A stretch of DNA of 64,000 nt from Paenibacillus hunanensis. Lineage in GTDB: Bacteria; Bacillota; Bacilli; Paenibacillales; Paenibacillaceae. A program made the translations under genes and the position numbers. This document shows, one piece after another, positions 53,386 to 62,372 of the stretch. Under the pieces are notes generated by a model, which was not told the origin of the DNA, made no database searches, and saw only the letters and a list, made by a program, of their open reading frames with translations. The stretch lies in NCBI RefSeq assembly GCF_014645615.1, contig NZ_BMMB01000002.1, positions 372,001 to 436,000 of the forward strand, written 5' to 3'. The stretch's first letter is position 1. Every line of letters begins with the position of its first letter.

Positions 53386-53640
53386 TCAAAGATATTCGGT
53401 ATAAAAAGCCTGGAGCTTATCGACCGCCTGGTTCACTGGTTCCAGCTGGTCGTACAGATCATAATGACTCGCTCCCTCCATCATGAATAGATCCTTATGA
53501 ACAGAGGCAGCTCATATAGCTCCAGTCCATCTGCATACGATCCGTATGCTCCCTGTACATTGCCGATAATCACCTATAGAGGGACGCTAAGCAGCTGCTC
53601 GATCATATGAAAAGCGTCAAAATAACCGGATGGGATAATA
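53386..53640 (-). pseudogene. Alpha/beta hydrolase remnant (C-terminal part)
   Basis: Reading leftward gives SGYFDAFHMIEQLLSVPL, then an in-frame TAG, then VIIGNVQGAYGSYADGLELYELP. After a frameshift it continues HKDLFMMEGASHYDLYD and NQAVDKLQAFYTEYL to a stop. This is the C-terminal third of an alpha/beta hydrolase, including the catalytic His region GASHYDLYD. The N-terminal part is absent, with the aldo/keto reductase gene directly adjacent. The terminator is kept, so decay is fairly recent. Confidence 0.75.
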
Positions 53641-53650
53641 TTCAACGCAA

Positions 53651-54499
53651 TCAGAACTCTTCGTATTCCGCTGGGTCTTGATCCCACAGACGCTTATTAT
53701 CCTTACTAAACGCGGAAATAACACGCATCTGCTCGTCGGTCAGCTCAAAGTCAAAAATGCTCAGGTTTTCCTTCTGATGCGCTAGCGAGCCTGCCTTCGG
53801 AATCGGAACCGCGCCAAGCTGGGTATGCCAGCGTAAAATAATCTGCGTTGGCGTTTTGCCGTGGGCTTCGGCGATTGCTCGGATACCTTCGTCCTCCAGT
53901 ACACCTTCTCCGCGTCCACGACCAAGCGGGCTCCATGATTCGGTAACGATGTTATGCTTCTCATGGAACTTACGCTGCTCCTCCTGTTCAAAGTACGGAT
54001 GCAGCTCGATCTGGTTCAAGCAAGGCACCACACCCGTTTCCTGAGTGATCCGCTCCAGATGCTCTGGCAAAAAGTTACTCACGCCAATCGAGCGCACATA
54101 GCCGCGCTTTCTCGCTTCGATCATCGCCTGCCATGCTTCGACGTATTTATCGGTTTTTGGATTCGGCCAGTGGATGATATACAGATCGAAATAGTCCAGC
54201 CCTGTGCGCAGCAGCGATTCTTCAATCGTCACCAGCGCCTGATCATACGCATGGCGGCGCCCGGGCAGCTTGGAGCAAATATGTAGCTGATCGCGCGGCA
54301 CCGAGCTATCCTGTATTGCCTTGCCAACCGCTCCTTCGTTTTCATAATTAAACGCCGAGTCGATCAGACGGTAGCCGGTATCGATCCCCTGCCGAATCGC
54401 ATCAGCACCCGCATGGCCGTTGAGCGAGTACGTGCCCAATCCAATCGCAGGAATTTTATGTCCATCGTTCATCGTGATCATCGGTACATTGCTGGTCAT
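53651..54499 (-). CDS. Aldo/keto reductase (AKR5-like)
   Basis: The 282-residue protein has the family tetrad: Asp and Tyr in DSAFNYENE, Lys in CSKLPG and His in DLYIIHWPNPK. NADPH-site motifs follow (GVSNFLPEHL, CLNQIELHPYF, ESWSPLGRG, PIPKAGSLAHQKENL). It reduces small aldehydes or ketones, as YvgN-type enzymes do with methylglyoxal. The ATG at 54499 is favoured, with AAAGGAGG 9 nt upstream, because the ATG at 54508 abuts that site. Confidence 0.88.
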   Translation of the reverse strand: MTSNVPMITMNDGHKIPAIGLGTYSLNGHAGADAIRQGIDTGYRLIDSAFNYENEGAVGKAIQDSSVPRDQLHICSKLPGRRHAYDQALVTIEESLLRTGLDYFDLYIIHWPNPKTDKYVEAWQAMIEARKRGYVRSIGVSNFLPEHLERITQETGVVPCLNQIELHPYFEQEEQRKFHEKHNIVTESWSPLGRGRGEGVLEDEGIRAIAEAHGKTPTQIILRWHTQLGAVPIPKAGSLAHQKENLSIFDFELTDEQMRVISAFSKDNKRLWDQDPAEYEEF

Positions 54500-54612
54500 A
54501 TCGATCATCCTCCTTTGAATGTATCTCGCTTTTACTCGATTGTATCTATCCTTTACTCAGGGTATAGATCGCATTAGCCTTACCCTAGCACTTTAAACAT
54601 ACAGCAGCAGCA

Positions 54613-54649
54613 AAGAAACCCATCTTTTTACATTGGTGATGGGTTTCTT
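54613..54649. terminator. Hairpin, possible weak terminator
   Basis: AAGAAACCCATC / GATGGGTTTCTT pair around a 13-nt loop, without a long T-tract. It lies upstream of the aldo/keto reductase gene. Confidence 0.4.
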
Positions 54650-54854
54650 GATAAGGAGAACAAGCTAGTTCGGCTATATTCGATTTGACGATGATTGATT
54701 GAGATACATAGACGTGTCAACACGGTTATAGTGTGTGCAGGTCGATCATTATTCAGTCGATAGGGTTAGAAAGGCCTTATATCTACATAGCCATTGCAAT
54801 CATCTATACATAAAATAATTCGATTATTATACATTTATAGCGATTTAAACTATC

Positions 54855-54898
54855 AAAAAACCCGCTTTCCCATCCAATCGGTGGGAGAGCGGGTTTTT
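54855..54898 (-). terminator. Intrinsic terminator of the UPF0316 gene
   Basis: The stem AAAAACCCGCT..CCCA / TGGG..AGCGGGTTTTT has TTTTTT on the minus strand, 100 bp past the stop codon. Confidence 0.8.
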
Positions 54899-54997
54899 CA
54901 TCATTCCTTTTAAAATGAACGCATTCATTGCATCATCTTATTGGATTCTGTCATGCTATCGGAGCGCCTAACTGCGCGCAGTATATTCGCTTATTCT

Positions 54998-55513
54998 CTA
55001 CCGCTTGATCGCCTTCGTCCAGAATCCTCCATGGAATTCACGCGGCTCAACCATGATCACAAATGCTTTTGGATCAATCTCTAAAATGTTTTTGTACAGA
55101 TTCTCGCGGTTTTTACGCTTCGCCAAAATCTCCATCATAATCCGTTCACCGTCACGACCGTGACCGATCCAGGCAGTAACGCCATAGCCCTTATCACGTA
55201 GCACCTCAGCAAGCTTGTAGTTTGGTGCATCGCTGATTACTTTAACCGTAATATAGCCGAGTGCGATCTTTTCCTCGATCCATGAGCCGAGCAGAATGCC
55301 CATGCCATACCCGACGGCATACACGATCAGACTTACGATCTGATCCAGGTAGCTGAGCACCATATTCAAACCAACGACATAAATGACAACCTCAATCGTC
55401 CCGATACTGGCGGCGATATATTTCTGACCTTTGAGTGTCAAAATCGTGCGTAGCGTATACGCGGTTACATACACGATCTGAATCGCAAAAATAAACAGTA
55501 AAATCGTAAACAT
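54998..55513 (-). CDS. UPF0316/DUF5698 membrane protein (YebE-like)
   Basis: The 171-residue protein has three membrane segments (about 3-23, 35-58 and 65-85), a GSWIEEKIALGYITVKVIS hinge, and a C-terminal soluble DUF2179 domain (LAEVLRDKGYGVTAWIGHGRDGERIMMEILAKRKN, then IDPKAFVIMVEPREFHGGFW). DUF2179 domains resemble ligand-binding units also found in YitT proteins. The ATG at 55513 is used, and a GTG at 55525 directly follows the AAAGG site. The function is unknown. Confidence 0.78.
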   Translation of the reverse strand: MFTILLFIFAIQIVYVTAYTLRTILTLKGQKYIAASIGTIEVVIYVVGLNMVLSYLDQIVSLIVYAVGYGMGILLGSWIEEKIALGYITVKVISDAPNYKLAEVLRDKGYGVTAWIGHGRDGERIMMEILAKRKNRENLYKNILEIDPKAFVIMVEPREFHGGFWTKAIKR

Positions 55514-55744
55514 TCCCCAAAACACCTTTCCGGGTCATTCCCTCAGCTTCCTCGCGTGCCTATCGTCTGCACGCTGCATAACCTACCGTCAGAGCAGCAA
55601 GGTTCCGCCAAAAATCGTCTTTTTTTCAGCTATGGAACCGATCGACCTCCTGCGCTGCGGAACACTTTCAAGAGTAAAATAAGAACATAAGTTCCCTTCA
55701 ATATACCTTATCTCCATCATCCGATCATAAAGGAGCTGCATCAT

Positions 55745-56086
55745 ATGTCAGTCATTTTACCGTTAAGCGAACAATACAGGCAGCGGCTACGGCAAGCATC
55801 CTGGCGGATGCAATACCGCGCCAAGACCCGATTATATCACGAAAATTTAAGTTTAAATGAGCAAATTGACCCTTTTTCCGTAAAATCCGATGAAATGAAT
55901 ACCATTATTACACAGCAATGGATCGATAGCCTTCCATGGGAAAAGGCACGTACGATTATGACGTGCCTGTATATAGAAGGACAGAGCGAGCAAGAACTGG
56001 CAGCCAAGCTGCACATCAGTCAACAGGCGGTGAATCGATGGAAACGCAAAAGCATCCAGTACCTCTCCCAGACCTACAATTCATAA
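55745..56086 (+). CDS. Sigma-70 region-4-like protein (SigO-like subunit)
   Basis: The 113-residue protein has a helix-turn-helix of the sigma region 4 type at about 62-108 (LPWEKARTIMTCLYIEGQSEQELAAKLHISQQAVNRWKRKSIQYLSQ). The charged N-terminal 60 residues lack a region 2. The next gene overlaps it and supplies a region-2-like piece, so the two resemble the split sigma factor SigO/RsoA of B. subtilis. AAAGGAGC precedes the ATG. Confidence 0.6.
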   Translation: MSVILPLSEQYRQRLRQASWRMQYRAKTRLYHENLSLNEQIDPFSVKSDEMNTIITQQWIDSLPWEKARTIMTCLYIEGQSEQELAAKLHISQQAVNRWKRKSIQYLSQTYNS

Positions 56087-56259
56087 GCCTACTGGAACAG
56101 GCACGTCGCCCGGATGGACAGCAGGCGATGCTGGAGCTGCTGGACTATTATGAGCCAGAAATGCGCCAGCTTAGCCGCTATATGCCGATGTCGCGCGAGG
56201 ATGCCATGCAGGCGCTTCGTTTGGAGCTGATTGAGCTGCTCAAAGCCGAGCAGCTCTAA
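56038..56259 (+). CDS. RsoA/HTH_16-like small protein (sigma region-2-like subunit)
   Basis: The 73-residue protein overlaps the preceding gene by 49 nt in another frame. Its pattern FISLLEQARRPDGQQAMLELLDYYEPEMRQLSRYMPMSREDAMQALRLELIELLKAE matches the HTH_16 plan seen in RsoA and in mobile-element regulators. It should pair with the region-4 protein to form a two-part sigma factor or transcription coactivator. AGGCGG lies just before the ATG, and overlap translation may couple the two. Confidence 0.6.
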   Translation: METQKHPVPLPDLQFISLLEQARRPDGQQAMLELLDYYEPEMRQLSRYMPMSREDAMQALRLELIELLKAEQL

Positions 56260-56439
56260 TCCGGCTCGTCAGTTGATTGTATTCGCCATTTGCTAACGAT
56301 GATCCATTGTAGTTCATACCTGCATCATTTATAGTTGCGGAGTTTGTGTACACCCGGTTCATATATCTACAGTTCGTTTATCTACAATTCATGTAGCAAT
56401 CGTTACTATAGTTTCCTACCTTTCGCTGCGATAATCCCA

Positions 56440-58098
56440 TCAAGACGTTGGCGGCTGGAGCACTTCCTCTTCCACTTCCTCCGGCCAATGAAGCTGAACG
56501 CCGCGGTTCTCTAGCAGCTCCTGATAACGACTCACATGCTCAGTCGAAGCGTATACCTCCTGCGGTGTCAGTTCATTCGCGATCGCATACGCCGCTAGAT
56601 AGCCTGCGGCTTCGCCGATATTCCACTCGACTGGATGCAGACGATAGCAGCCACCAGCAATCTGGGTCATGCTAATATTTTTGCAGGCTGGTAGCAGGTT
56701 CGTCATCCGTACAGGGATAAGCGAGCCCAGCGGAATCTCAAACGGATAGTTCGGAATGTAGAATGTCCGATGCGTCACTACCGTTGGATGCAGATCGAGT
56801 GAATAGCTACCGATGCCGACACTATCCTCATATCGCTTGATCCCCTGCTCTCCGCGTAGCTCCTTGCTCACATCATGCTCAGTGATCGTATACATGCCCT
56901 TGATGCGGCGCGATTCACGAATGTATGGCGCCTTCGCCAGCCCATCCTCTGTACCGAGAATATCACCACGAAGACGAATCCCTGGATAGCCCTTGCCGCC
57001 GTCTAATCGCGGCGCTTCCGTTTGTAGCCAGTAGACGAGCGATAAAGTTAATTGACGCGCACTTTCCAGATTGGGCAGTCGCTCCTGTAGGGGTACTCCA
57101 GTCACTGGAGACGCATAGTAATCATTCATCGCCCAGTTGAGTAGCGATACTTCTGCACTTAGCTTTTCCGTCCAGATTGCTGGATCGACGATGCGGCGAT
57201 AATCCCACAGCGACGTCACGCCCTGCTCATTCGGGAATAGGGTGAATTCTTTGAGCTTGCTCGTATCATTGGCATCTGTAGCGTACCAGCTCAGAATCGG
57301 ATACTCGGAAAAAGACGGCTTGTACGCCTTCCAGTAATCGTATTCTGCTGGACGCTCGATCGTAAAGTCACCACCCTCGATATAATCAACTGCGGCTACA
57401 TGCGTGATTGATTGCATATCCAGTGGATCGGCTTCGTCCAGCGCATGCGGCTCATCTGTATCCGAACGCGCCTCCGCTCCGCTCACATACTCGGTTCCAC
57501 TCAGCTCTAGCAGATCGCCTTCATCTGTCCCATCCAGATAATAGCTACCAAACAGTGTCGTATAGCTAGCTACGCCAGCCGGGGCATGGTCGTTCTTTTG
57601 CACAGTGACGGATACGATCCGATGCTGCTCGGTCACTGCCTCTACAGGCACAGTACCATACAGAATGCGAATTCGTCCGGTATTCACATAGACGGACAGC
57701 ATGTCCTCCAGCACCTGAAGTGCAATTTTCGGCTCATGGGCAAGTCGACTGACCCAGCCATTGCCGGGATTCAGGATTGGATTTTCCAACGCTTCCTCGG
57801 TTAATGGATAATTCAATCGATAAAATTCACGCACGCGCTCGCGGAATTCGATAAATGTACCCGGTGCGCCAATCCCTTTTTCAATCCAGCGATGCTCATC
57901 TGGCGGAACCGCCTGCGAGGTGAGCTGTCCGCCGATCCAATCGGTAGGCTCGGTTAAAATGACATGCAAGCCCTGCTTGGCTGCTGCCAGTGCTGCCAGT
58001 GTTCCACCGAGGCTAGCTCCGATGACGATCACATCGGCTTGCAGGGTTTCGTGGTTGGACTGCTTGTGCGCAGGGTAGGTCGATTGTTGTTCGGTCAT
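56440..58098 (-). CDS. FAD-dependent oxidoreductase (FAD_oxidored family)
   Basis: The 552-residue protein has an N-terminal FAD dinucleotide site (ADVIVIGASLGGTLAALAAAKQGLHVILTEPTDWIGGQLTSQAVPPDEH). A middle domain has SYYLDGTDEGDLLELSGTEYVSGAEAR, and the C-terminus has LLPACKNISMTQIAGGCYRLHPVEWNIGEAAGYLAAYAI. This matches a family of FAD-dependent dehydrogenases common next to sugar importers. The ATG at 58098 has AAAGGAG upstream. The gene is probably the last of the ABC importer 2 locus, after a copy of the dispersed repeat. Confidence 0.85.
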   Translation of the reverse strand: MTEQQSTYPAHKQSNHETLQADVIVIGASLGGTLAALAAAKQGLHVILTEPTDWIGGQLTSQAVPPDEHRWIEKGIGAPGTFIEFRERVREFYRLNYPLTEEALENPILNPGNGWVSRLAHEPKIALQVLEDMLSVYVNTGRIRILYGTVPVEAVTEQHRIVSVTVQKNDHAPAGVASYTTLFGSYYLDGTDEGDLLELSGTEYVSGAEARSDTDEPHALDEADPLDMQSITHVAAVDYIEGGDFTIERPAEYDYWKAYKPSFSEYPILSWYATDANDTSKLKEFTLFPNEQGVTSLWDYRRIVDPAIWTEKLSAEVSLLNWAMNDYYASPVTGVPLQERLPNLESARQLTLSLVYWLQTEAPRLDGGKGYPGIRLRGDILGTEDGLAKAPYIRESRRIKGMYTITEHDVSKELRGEQGIKRYEDSVGIGSYSLDLHPTVVTHRTFYIPNYPFEIPLGSLIPVRMTNLLPACKNISMTQIAGGCYRLHPVEWNIGEAAGYLAAYAIANELTPQEVYASTEHVSRYQELLENRGVQLHWPEEVEEEVLQPPTS

Positions 58099-58179
58099 AG
58101 GTATGATCTCCTTTCGATTATAAAAAATCATTGGCTATACTTGCTGGATTTAATGGGATGCTGGGGCTTACACCACTCC

Positions 58180-58289
58180 GGTAAGGAATAAGGGGACGGA
58201 CTCGGGTGGAGCCGCGGGAATCTACTGGAGTAGGATAGAATGTAGATTCCCGCCCCTCCAAAATCGTCCTTTCCCCTTATTTCCTTTCC
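58180..58289. repeat. Dispersed hairpin-rich repeat, copy 3 (internally deleted)
   Basis: The outer arms GGTAAGGAATAAGGGG / CCCCTTATTTCCTTTCC and the inner GCGGGAATCTAC / GTAGATTCCCGC stem are kept. The 75-80-bp segment with the two small hairpins is missing. The copy lies upstream of the FAD-oxidoreductase gene within the ABC importer 2 locus. Confidence 0.8.
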
Positions 58290-58574
58290 TCCGTTCCACT
58301 ATGCTCGCAGTATAAACATTTAAATCATACAAGTACGTGAGCCTGAGCCGTAAAAATGTACGACTTACTATTCATGTAAATAAAAGGGTGATTTATACAA
58401 TCAAATGAATGCTCAATGTACTTCTTATTTCATAATGTACCTTTCACCTATATTGATCAGACAGCTCGTAAGATGCACACAGATAACATTACTTACATTT
58501 ATTATTCACTATGTTTGTTACTCATTATGAATGAATCGATAGGATGTCCAGCCCTTCCATTACTTACCCTTTAC
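58290..58574. other. Intergenic stretch without a recognisable feature
   Basis: This A/T-rich stretch lies between the dispersed repeat and the end of the DUF4127 gene. No terminator or gene is evident. Confidence 0.4.
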
Positions 58575-60206
58575 TTATTGTTCCTGTCTCGCCTTTACGG
58601 ATAAGCCGACCTCGAACATTCGATTCCAGGGCATGTAGCAATCCAGAATGTCGATGGTGTAGCCTTCCTGTGTTAGATATTGGGCGATGAATTGTTCCAG
58701 TCCTTCTTTGACCATGACGGATACGTGTCCGCGTGGGCCGTCGAGGTTGAATTTATCGAGTCCGAGTTCTTGGATTGGGCCGTTGCTCAGTGCTTTGCGT
58801 ACGATGGAGTCGTAGCCGAAGTCTTCGACGTAGCGCAGTGCCAGAAAGTTCATCTGGCGCTGGGAATGTCCGTATTGGGCGAACAGCATCGATTGGGCAA
58901 TGACGGTGCCAAGTGTGTTGGAGCTTGTATTCCAGCCAGCATAGCCGCCTAGCTGATACAGGATGCCCTGTTGATGGAGCAGATCGAGCAGCTCCAGGTC
59001 GCCGCCGTTGGCATAGGCGATATCGGCGATGGCGACAATCGGATGATGTAAACGCGATGATCGCCATCCTTTATCATCTGGATGGGTGGGCGCTTCTGTC
59101 CCATTGGCGATGCTAGTAGCTACTCGCTGCTGTCGCAGCAAGTAGGCGGCGTATTCGACCAGCTCAACAATGCCGCGCTCGGTGTCGTAGTTCGGTGACG
59201 GTGTGCCTTGATTAACCGCCTCGCCCATTCGTTCGCCCGGTGTATTGAGTAGTAGCACGACATCTGCTTCCTGCTGACTGGATACCATCATGCCACCAGC
59301 AGCGATGATCTGGTATTTGAGCGTTTCCAGCAATGGACGATCCTCGTATGCCGGGACAATCTGCGGGCCGCGTACAGAGCCGAAGCGTGGGTATACACGC
59401 GGTGTGTAGCCATTCAGCGTATTTAGCATTCGAGCGATAAGCGTACAGCCGACCTCATCCGCGCCAGGGTACATGTATACCTTCGTTCCAAGCTGACGCT
59501 CGCGAATGCCAGCACGTACTCGCTGCTGATCGCGTGCAGTATAGCCATACGGTGCAGAATCATCCTGCGGGAAAATCAGAAAGTCGATCGTTCCGTCTGC
59601 CACATATTCCAGCGCCAGCCGATTCGCTTCGCGGTTTACGGCACGACGACCAAGATAATCGTCCAGCACCTCCTGTGGCAGTCGGCGATTAATATCGTCC
59701 AGCTCACTTTGCTCTGCTGCCGTCAGCTCCTGATGCTCGGATAGATGCTCCAGATAGCCTTTTCGGAAAATCTCTCTGCCCCAATCGGCATAATAATCCG
59801 GTTCTTCATCTGAGGATGAATATTGCGGACAGCGCATAATGAGCTGAAAGGCATAAATGATCAGCTCCGGATGATTCGCCTTTAGCTCACGCAAGCGTGA
59901 TAGTCTTCCCGCAATCGTAGCTGCGCTCAGTTCATGCAAGCGTGACGGTACGATGCCGCCATATAGTAGCGTATCCAGCGACAATACGGCTCCAGCCGCT
60001 CCCTGACTCTCCATATCGGTCCATGTCCATAGTCGATCTGTATCGGCAGACTCCTTTTTATGCCCCATCCATTCCAATGGTGGACGCACTGGCTCCACAT
60101 CGGTTGTGCGAACGAGTCGATAGGGGAAATGGTAGTTACATGGCCGCTCGTCCAGCGGCATGATGATGATTTTGGCGGTATGCTCTGTATTATTACCGAT
60201 ACTCAT
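58575..60206 (-). CDS. DUF4127 family protein
   Basis: The 543-residue cytoplasmic protein matches DUF4127. It opens KIIIMPLDERPCNYHFPYRL, then AAGAVLSLDTLLYGGIVPSRLHEL (about 75-98), LIFPQDDSAPYGYTARDQQRVR and YPGADEVGCTLIARMLN. Later come VAIADIAYANGGDLELLDLL and a GYAGWNTSSNTLGTVIAQ motif. The PLDERP, DTLLYGG and DEVG motifs look catalytic, but no activity is established to my knowledge. It follows the ABC importer 2 permeases, which hints at a role in using the imported sugar. Confidence 0.88.
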   Translation of the reverse strand: MSIGNNTEHTAKIIIMPLDERPCNYHFPYRLVRTTDVEPVRPPLEWMGHKKESADTDRLWTWTDMESQGAAGAVLSLDTLLYGGIVPSRLHELSAATIAGRLSRLRELKANHPELIIYAFQLIMRCPQYSSSDEEPDYYADWGREIFRKGYLEHLSEHQELTAAEQSELDDINRRLPQEVLDDYLGRRAVNREANRLALEYVADGTIDFLIFPQDDSAPYGYTARDQQRVRAGIRERQLGTKVYMYPGADEVGCTLIARMLNTLNGYTPRVYPRFGSVRGPQIVPAYEDRPLLETLKYQIIAAGGMMVSSQQEADVVLLLNTPGERMGEAVNQGTPSPNYDTERGIVELVEYAAYLLRQQRVATSIANGTEAPTHPDDKGWRSSRLHHPIVAIADIAYANGGDLELLDLLHQQGILYQLGGYAGWNTSSNTLGTVIAQSMLFAQYGHSQRQMNFLALRYVEDFGYDSIVRKALSNGPIQELGLDKFNLDGPRGHVSVMVKEGLEQFIAQYLTQEGYTIDILDCYMPWNRMFEVGLSVKARQEQ

Positions 60207-60502
60207 GTCGTTACAGCTCCTCTCGCATAATCACACCACCAGCCTGCTCGGCTGCACAGAGTCTGGCACATTTGCCACTCTGGCCCGATACAGGCTGGCT
60301 CCATTCATCCTACAATTTACAATACAGAATACTGATTCCATAGTAGCGATTAACGCTCTGTCAACGGGCGAAAATGAACTTATGCCTCCACCCTGCATGT
60401 TTGTTCTAACTCGGAAGCTCGTGCAATATCATCACTTTCAACAGATAACAGAGCTGATGCTCCTTTACCTTCTATCTGTTTAACCCATTGCTCGCTACGG
60501 CA

Positions 60503-61384
60503 TCAGCCCTTCACTGCACCCGCCAGGCCTTCCATATAATAGCGCTGGGTAAACAGGAATACGACGATAATCGGAATAACCGAGATGATCGTACCTGCTG
60601 CAATCCAGCCAAAATTATACGAAAATTGTCCGTTAAGATACGTGAGTGCAGCCGCCAGCGGATACTTTTCCGGGTCATCCAGTACGACGATCGGCCACAG
60701 AAAGTTATTCCAGAACGCCATCACTTCCAGCAGTAGAATTACGGCGATCCCCGGCTTCACAAGTGGCAAAACCAGCTGCCACCAGATGCGTAACTCTGAC
60801 GCGCCATCCATTTTACCAGAGTCCCGAATCTCAGATGGAATACTGAGAAAGGTCTGCCGCATCAGGAAAATATTAAATACCGATACGGCCGCAGGCAGCA
60901 CAACGCCAAGATACGTATTCCCCAGATGCAGCCACTGAATCGTCAAATAATGAACGATCATCGCGGTCGCAGATGGAATGATCATCGTTGCGATCAGAAT
61001 CGCAAATACCGTATCCCGCCCCTTGAATCGGAACAATGCAAGCGGATAGGCGGTCATACAGGACAGAATAATATTGGCGACTACGCCCATCGCAGTAATC
61101 ATTACCGTGTTCATAATGTAGCGCGGGAAATTCATATAATTCCATACCTGCGCATAGTTCGCAAAATCAATAAATGTCGGCAGAATCGCTGGCGGATTGG
61201 AAAATACATTTCGCCCCGGCATTAGCGATACGCTGAGCAGCCATAGGAATGGGCCGGTCATTAGTAGCGCGATCAGAATCAGCAGCGCATAAATGAGCGT
61301 GTAACGAATAACCTTTTTCACTATACGCAGAGTAGCAGCGGACGACAGGGTATGCTCACGAGAATGCTCCATCGCTTTGTTCAT
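60503..61384 (-). CDS. Carbohydrate ABC transporter permease (MalG type)
   Basis: The 293-residue protein has six membrane segments. The EAA loop EIRDSGKMDGASELRIWWQLVLPLVKPG is at about 205-232, and the end RYYMEGLAGAVKG is typical of MalG-type permeases. Its ATG overlaps the MalF-type stop by 4 nt (ATGA), so the pair is translationally coupled. As in importer 1, no ATPase gene is included. Confidence 0.9.
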   Translation of the reverse strand: MNKAMEHSREHTLSSAATLRIVKKVIRYTLIYALLILIALLMTGPFLWLLSVSLMPGRNVFSNPPAILPTFIDFANYAQVWNYMNFPRYIMNTVMITAMGVVANIILSCMTAYPLALFRFKGRDTVFAILIATMIIPSATAMIVHYLTIQWLHLGNTYLGVVLPAAVSVFNIFLMRQTFLSIPSEIRDSGKMDGASELRIWWQLVLPLVKPGIAVILLLEVMAFWNNFLWPIVVLDDPEKYPLAAALTYLNGQFSYNFGWIAAGTIISVIPIIVVFLFTQRYYMEGLAGAVKG

Positions 61385-62265
61385 GAGTAGGTCTGTACAC
61401 CGCCTTTCCGGTTCAGACGGAACACGACGATGCTCAGCGCACCGATAATCACACTAACGATCAACCCCAGCGCAGACGCATAACCAAAATTGAACTGCTC
61501 CAGACCCTTCTGGTAAATGTACAGGCTGGAGGTTAAGGTCGCGTTACCTGGACCGCCCTTCGTCAGCACGAACATTTCGTCAAAGACACGAATCGCACCC
61601 ATAAGAGAGATCAGTGTACAGAACAGAATATGCGGACGTAGCAGCGGAATCGTAATCCGCCAAATCATCTGCCCGCGATTTGCGCCATCGATCATCGCTG
61701 CTTCATACAGCTCGGACGGAATCGATTGAAGTCCAGCAAGGTACAGCACCATATAGTAGCCGAGACCTTTCCAGAGTGTGATAAACATGAGCGCATACAG
61801 CGCTGTACTGCTCGTGGAGAGCCAGCCGACCTGCTCCTGAATAACGCCAAGCTGCATCAAAATATAGTTGACCACACCGTTGCTGCTGAACAGCCAGCTC
61901 CACATCAGAGCGACAGCGACCATCGAGGTTACGACTGGCACATAATAAGCGGCGCGAAACGCTTTGATCAGCGGCAAGCGTGTATTGACCAGAATCGCCA
62001 TCAAAATCGAGATAATCTGAATACACGGCACAATCAGCACGTACACGAGCGAGTTCCACAGCGAGGTGAGGAAGCTGCGATCGTGCATGGCAGTTACATA
62101 ATTTTCAAAGCCTACATAATGCGTTTCCCCAATTACCGAATAATCGGTCAGGGATAGCGGAATGCCGTAAAGAATTGGCCACAATACGAATACGGCGACA
62201 ATCAGCAAACCGGGAGCCATAAAAGCCCACGCGGCAAACGTCTCTGTTCTCATCCATCTTGTCAT
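61381..62265 (-). CDS. Carbohydrate ABC transporter permease (MalF type)
   Basis: The 294-residue protein has six membrane segments. The EAA loop LYEAAMIDGANRGQMIWRITIPLLRPH is at about 193-219, followed by FDEMFVLTKGGPGNATLTSSLYIY. It forms the channel with the overlapping MalG-type protein. It lies 107 bp after the binding-protein gene. Confidence 0.9.
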   Translation of the reverse strand: MTRWMRTETFAAWAFMAPGLLIVAVFVLWPILYGIPLSLTDYSVIGETHYVGFENYVTAMHDRSFLTSLWNSLVYVLIVPCIQIISILMAILVNTRLPLIKAFRAAYYVPVVTSMVAVALMWSWLFSSNGVVNYILMQLGVIQEQVGWLSTSSTALYALMFITLWKGLGYYMVLYLAGLQSIPSELYEAAMIDGANRGQMIWRITIPLLRPHILFCTLISLMGAIRVFDEMFVLTKGGPGNATLTSSLYIYQKGLEQFNFGYASALGLIVSVIIGALSIVVFRLNRKGGVQTYS

Positions 62266-62372
62266 GCTCGTCCACCACCTTTTCAGGGTCAGTCCGTTCT
62301 CATTTCCAGATGATATGAATCATGATGATCTGCTATTTGCGTCAAAGGTTGCCCGGGTACACGTGCCTTCTG

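Larger units (their letters stand above)
54500..54997. other. Intergenic region with two hairpins
   Basis: These 498 bp hold the hairpins at 54613-54649 and 54855-54898. No gene is supported between the aldo/keto reductase and the UPF0316 gene. Confidence 0.5.
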
